Shown here: in pieces, positions 5,496-6,111 of the stretch
Position numbering within the stretch: the stretch's first letter is position 1
Layout of the letters: the number at the start of each line of letters is the position of its first letter
Origin: an uncultured Erysipelotrichaceae bacterium
GTDB lineage: Bacteria > Bacillota_I > Bacilli_A > RF39 > UBA660
Reading direction: 5' to 3'
DNA: 6,111 nucleotides
Assembly (NCBI GenBank): GCA_902766545.1
Contig: CACXEC010000026.1
Coordinates: 1-6,111 of the forward strand
The notes under the pieces: model-generated
Told to the model about the DNA's origin: nothing
What the model saw: the letters and a program-made list of their open reading frames with translations, nothing else
The model's database searches: none
Translations under genes and position numbers: made by a program

Positions 5496-6111
5496 ATGAA
5501 GTATTATATTTATGACTTTGATGGAACAATTTATGATGGTGATTCTTCGGTAGATTTTTTTAAATTTTGTCTTAGTAAAAATAAAAAAATAATTAAGCTT
5601 ATACCTAAAATAATAATTAAATATCTATCATATAAAGCTAAATACATTTCAATAACTGATTTTAAAGAATATGTTTTTTCTTTTTTGAAATATTTTCAAG
5701 ATGCTGAAGATTTAGTATATGAATTTTGGTCAATTAACGAAAGAAAAATAAAAAAGTTTTATTTAGATAAAGAACATTCAAAAGATATAATAATATCTGC
5801 TTCACCAGAGTTTTTACTTAAACCAATATGCCAAAAACTTAAAGTAAAGGATTTAATTGCATCTGAAGTTGACATTAAGACTGGAAAGTTTACAGGAAAG
5901 AATAATCGTGGAGAAATAAAAGTTAAAAATCTATATGCTAAATATCCTAAAATAATAATTGAAGAAATGTATAGTGATAGTATGCATGATAAGCCATTAT
6001 TTCTTTTGGCAAATCATAGCTACGTAGTAAAGAAAAATAAAATATATGATTATGATACATACAAACCTAATTTTATAAAAAGATTTTGGAATTGGGGATG
6101 GGGCGTGTATC
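5496..6111 (+). CDS. HAD-IB (SerB-like) phosphatase, 3' end beyond the window
   Basis: The frame stays open from the ATG at 5496 to the window end, giving 205 visible residues. The N-terminus is MKYYIYDFDGTIYDGDSS with the HAD motif I DxDGT (D7 nucleophile, D9 acid/base). Motif II is the Ser of IISASPEF (S101). A Lys at 142 or 144 (GEIKVKN) is the likely motif III, and motif IV is YSDSMHDKPL with D161 and D165. The helical cap inserted after motif I (about 18-90) places it in subfamily I, near the phosphoserine phosphatase-like HAD-IB hydrolases. It should remove phosphate from a small molecule using Mg2+ and an aspartyl-phosphate intermediate; the substrate is not deducible. Nearly the whole domain is present, so only a short tail (from FIKRFWNWGWGVY on) is probably missing. 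AAGGAG at 5485-5490 fixes the start. It is transcribed divergently from the aquaporin gene, with no evident link in function. Confidence 0.88.
   Translation, partial: MKYYIYDFDGTIYDGDSSVDFFKFCLSKNKKIIKLIPKIIIKYLSYKAKYISITDFKEYVFSFLKYFQDAEDLVYEFWSINERKIKKFYLDKEHSKDIIISASPEFLLKPICQKLKVKDLIASEVDIKTGKFTGKNNRGEIKVKNLYAKYPKIIIEEMYSDSMHDKPLFLLANHSYVVKKNKIYDYDTYKPNFIKRFWNWGWGVY

Noticed and set aside
1..6111. CRISPR array, tRNA or rRNA genes, insertion sequences or phage genes.
   Set aside because: No regularly spaced repeats, no structured RNA signature such as the GTTCGAATC arm, and no transposase, integrase or terminal inverted repeats were seen on either strand. The remaining short repeats are A/T runs expected from the composition.

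Overview
The window is very AT-rich, uses TAA (five times) and TAG (once) as stops, reads Trp as TGG throughout, and has purine-rich AGGAGG-type ribosome binding sites with recognisable TTGACA/TATAAT promoters. This suggests a low-GC Firmicute or a Mollicutes-like relative using the standard bacterial code (no in-frame TGA in any gene). The species cannot be named from the sequence alone.

Layout. Positions 1-4682 are the end of a surface polysaccharide (capsule/exopolysaccharide) cluster on the + strand. It holds the tail of a probable GT2 glycosyltransferase (1-312), a complete GT2 glycosyltransferase (305-1240), a terminator immediately followed by a probable promoter, and then a second transcription unit. 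That unit contains a large two-domain protein joining an O-antigen ligase/polymerase-like membrane domain to a GT4 glycosyltransferase (1310-3742), then a PssD/Alg14-like and PssE/Alg13-like pair (3742-4209, 4209-4682). Genes within each unit overlap by 1 or 8 bases. A 13-bp-stem hairpin at 4670-4700 ends the cluster and can also serve the convergent gene. Beyond it lie an AqpZ-like aquaporin on the - strand (4710-5378) and, divergent from it, an HAD-IB-type phosphatase (5496 to beyond the window end). A 13-bp inverted repeat sits between their two promoters.

How the genes fit together (inference from families). PssD and PssE together would form one split GT-B enzyme adding a sugar to a lipid-linked intermediate on the inner membrane face. 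The GT2 and GT4 enzymes would add further sugars. The membrane domain would polymerise the finished repeat units, or ligate the polymer to an acceptor, on the outer face. No priming phosphosugar transferase, Wzx flippase or chain-length regulator is in the window; these would be expected upstream or elsewhere. The aquaporin and phosphatase look like ordinary chromosomal neighbours outside the cluster.

The most unusual item is the ligase/polymerase-GT4 fusion. No phage, IS, CRISPR, toxin-antitoxin or RNA gene is visible, and no stretch over 300 bases lacks a gene.
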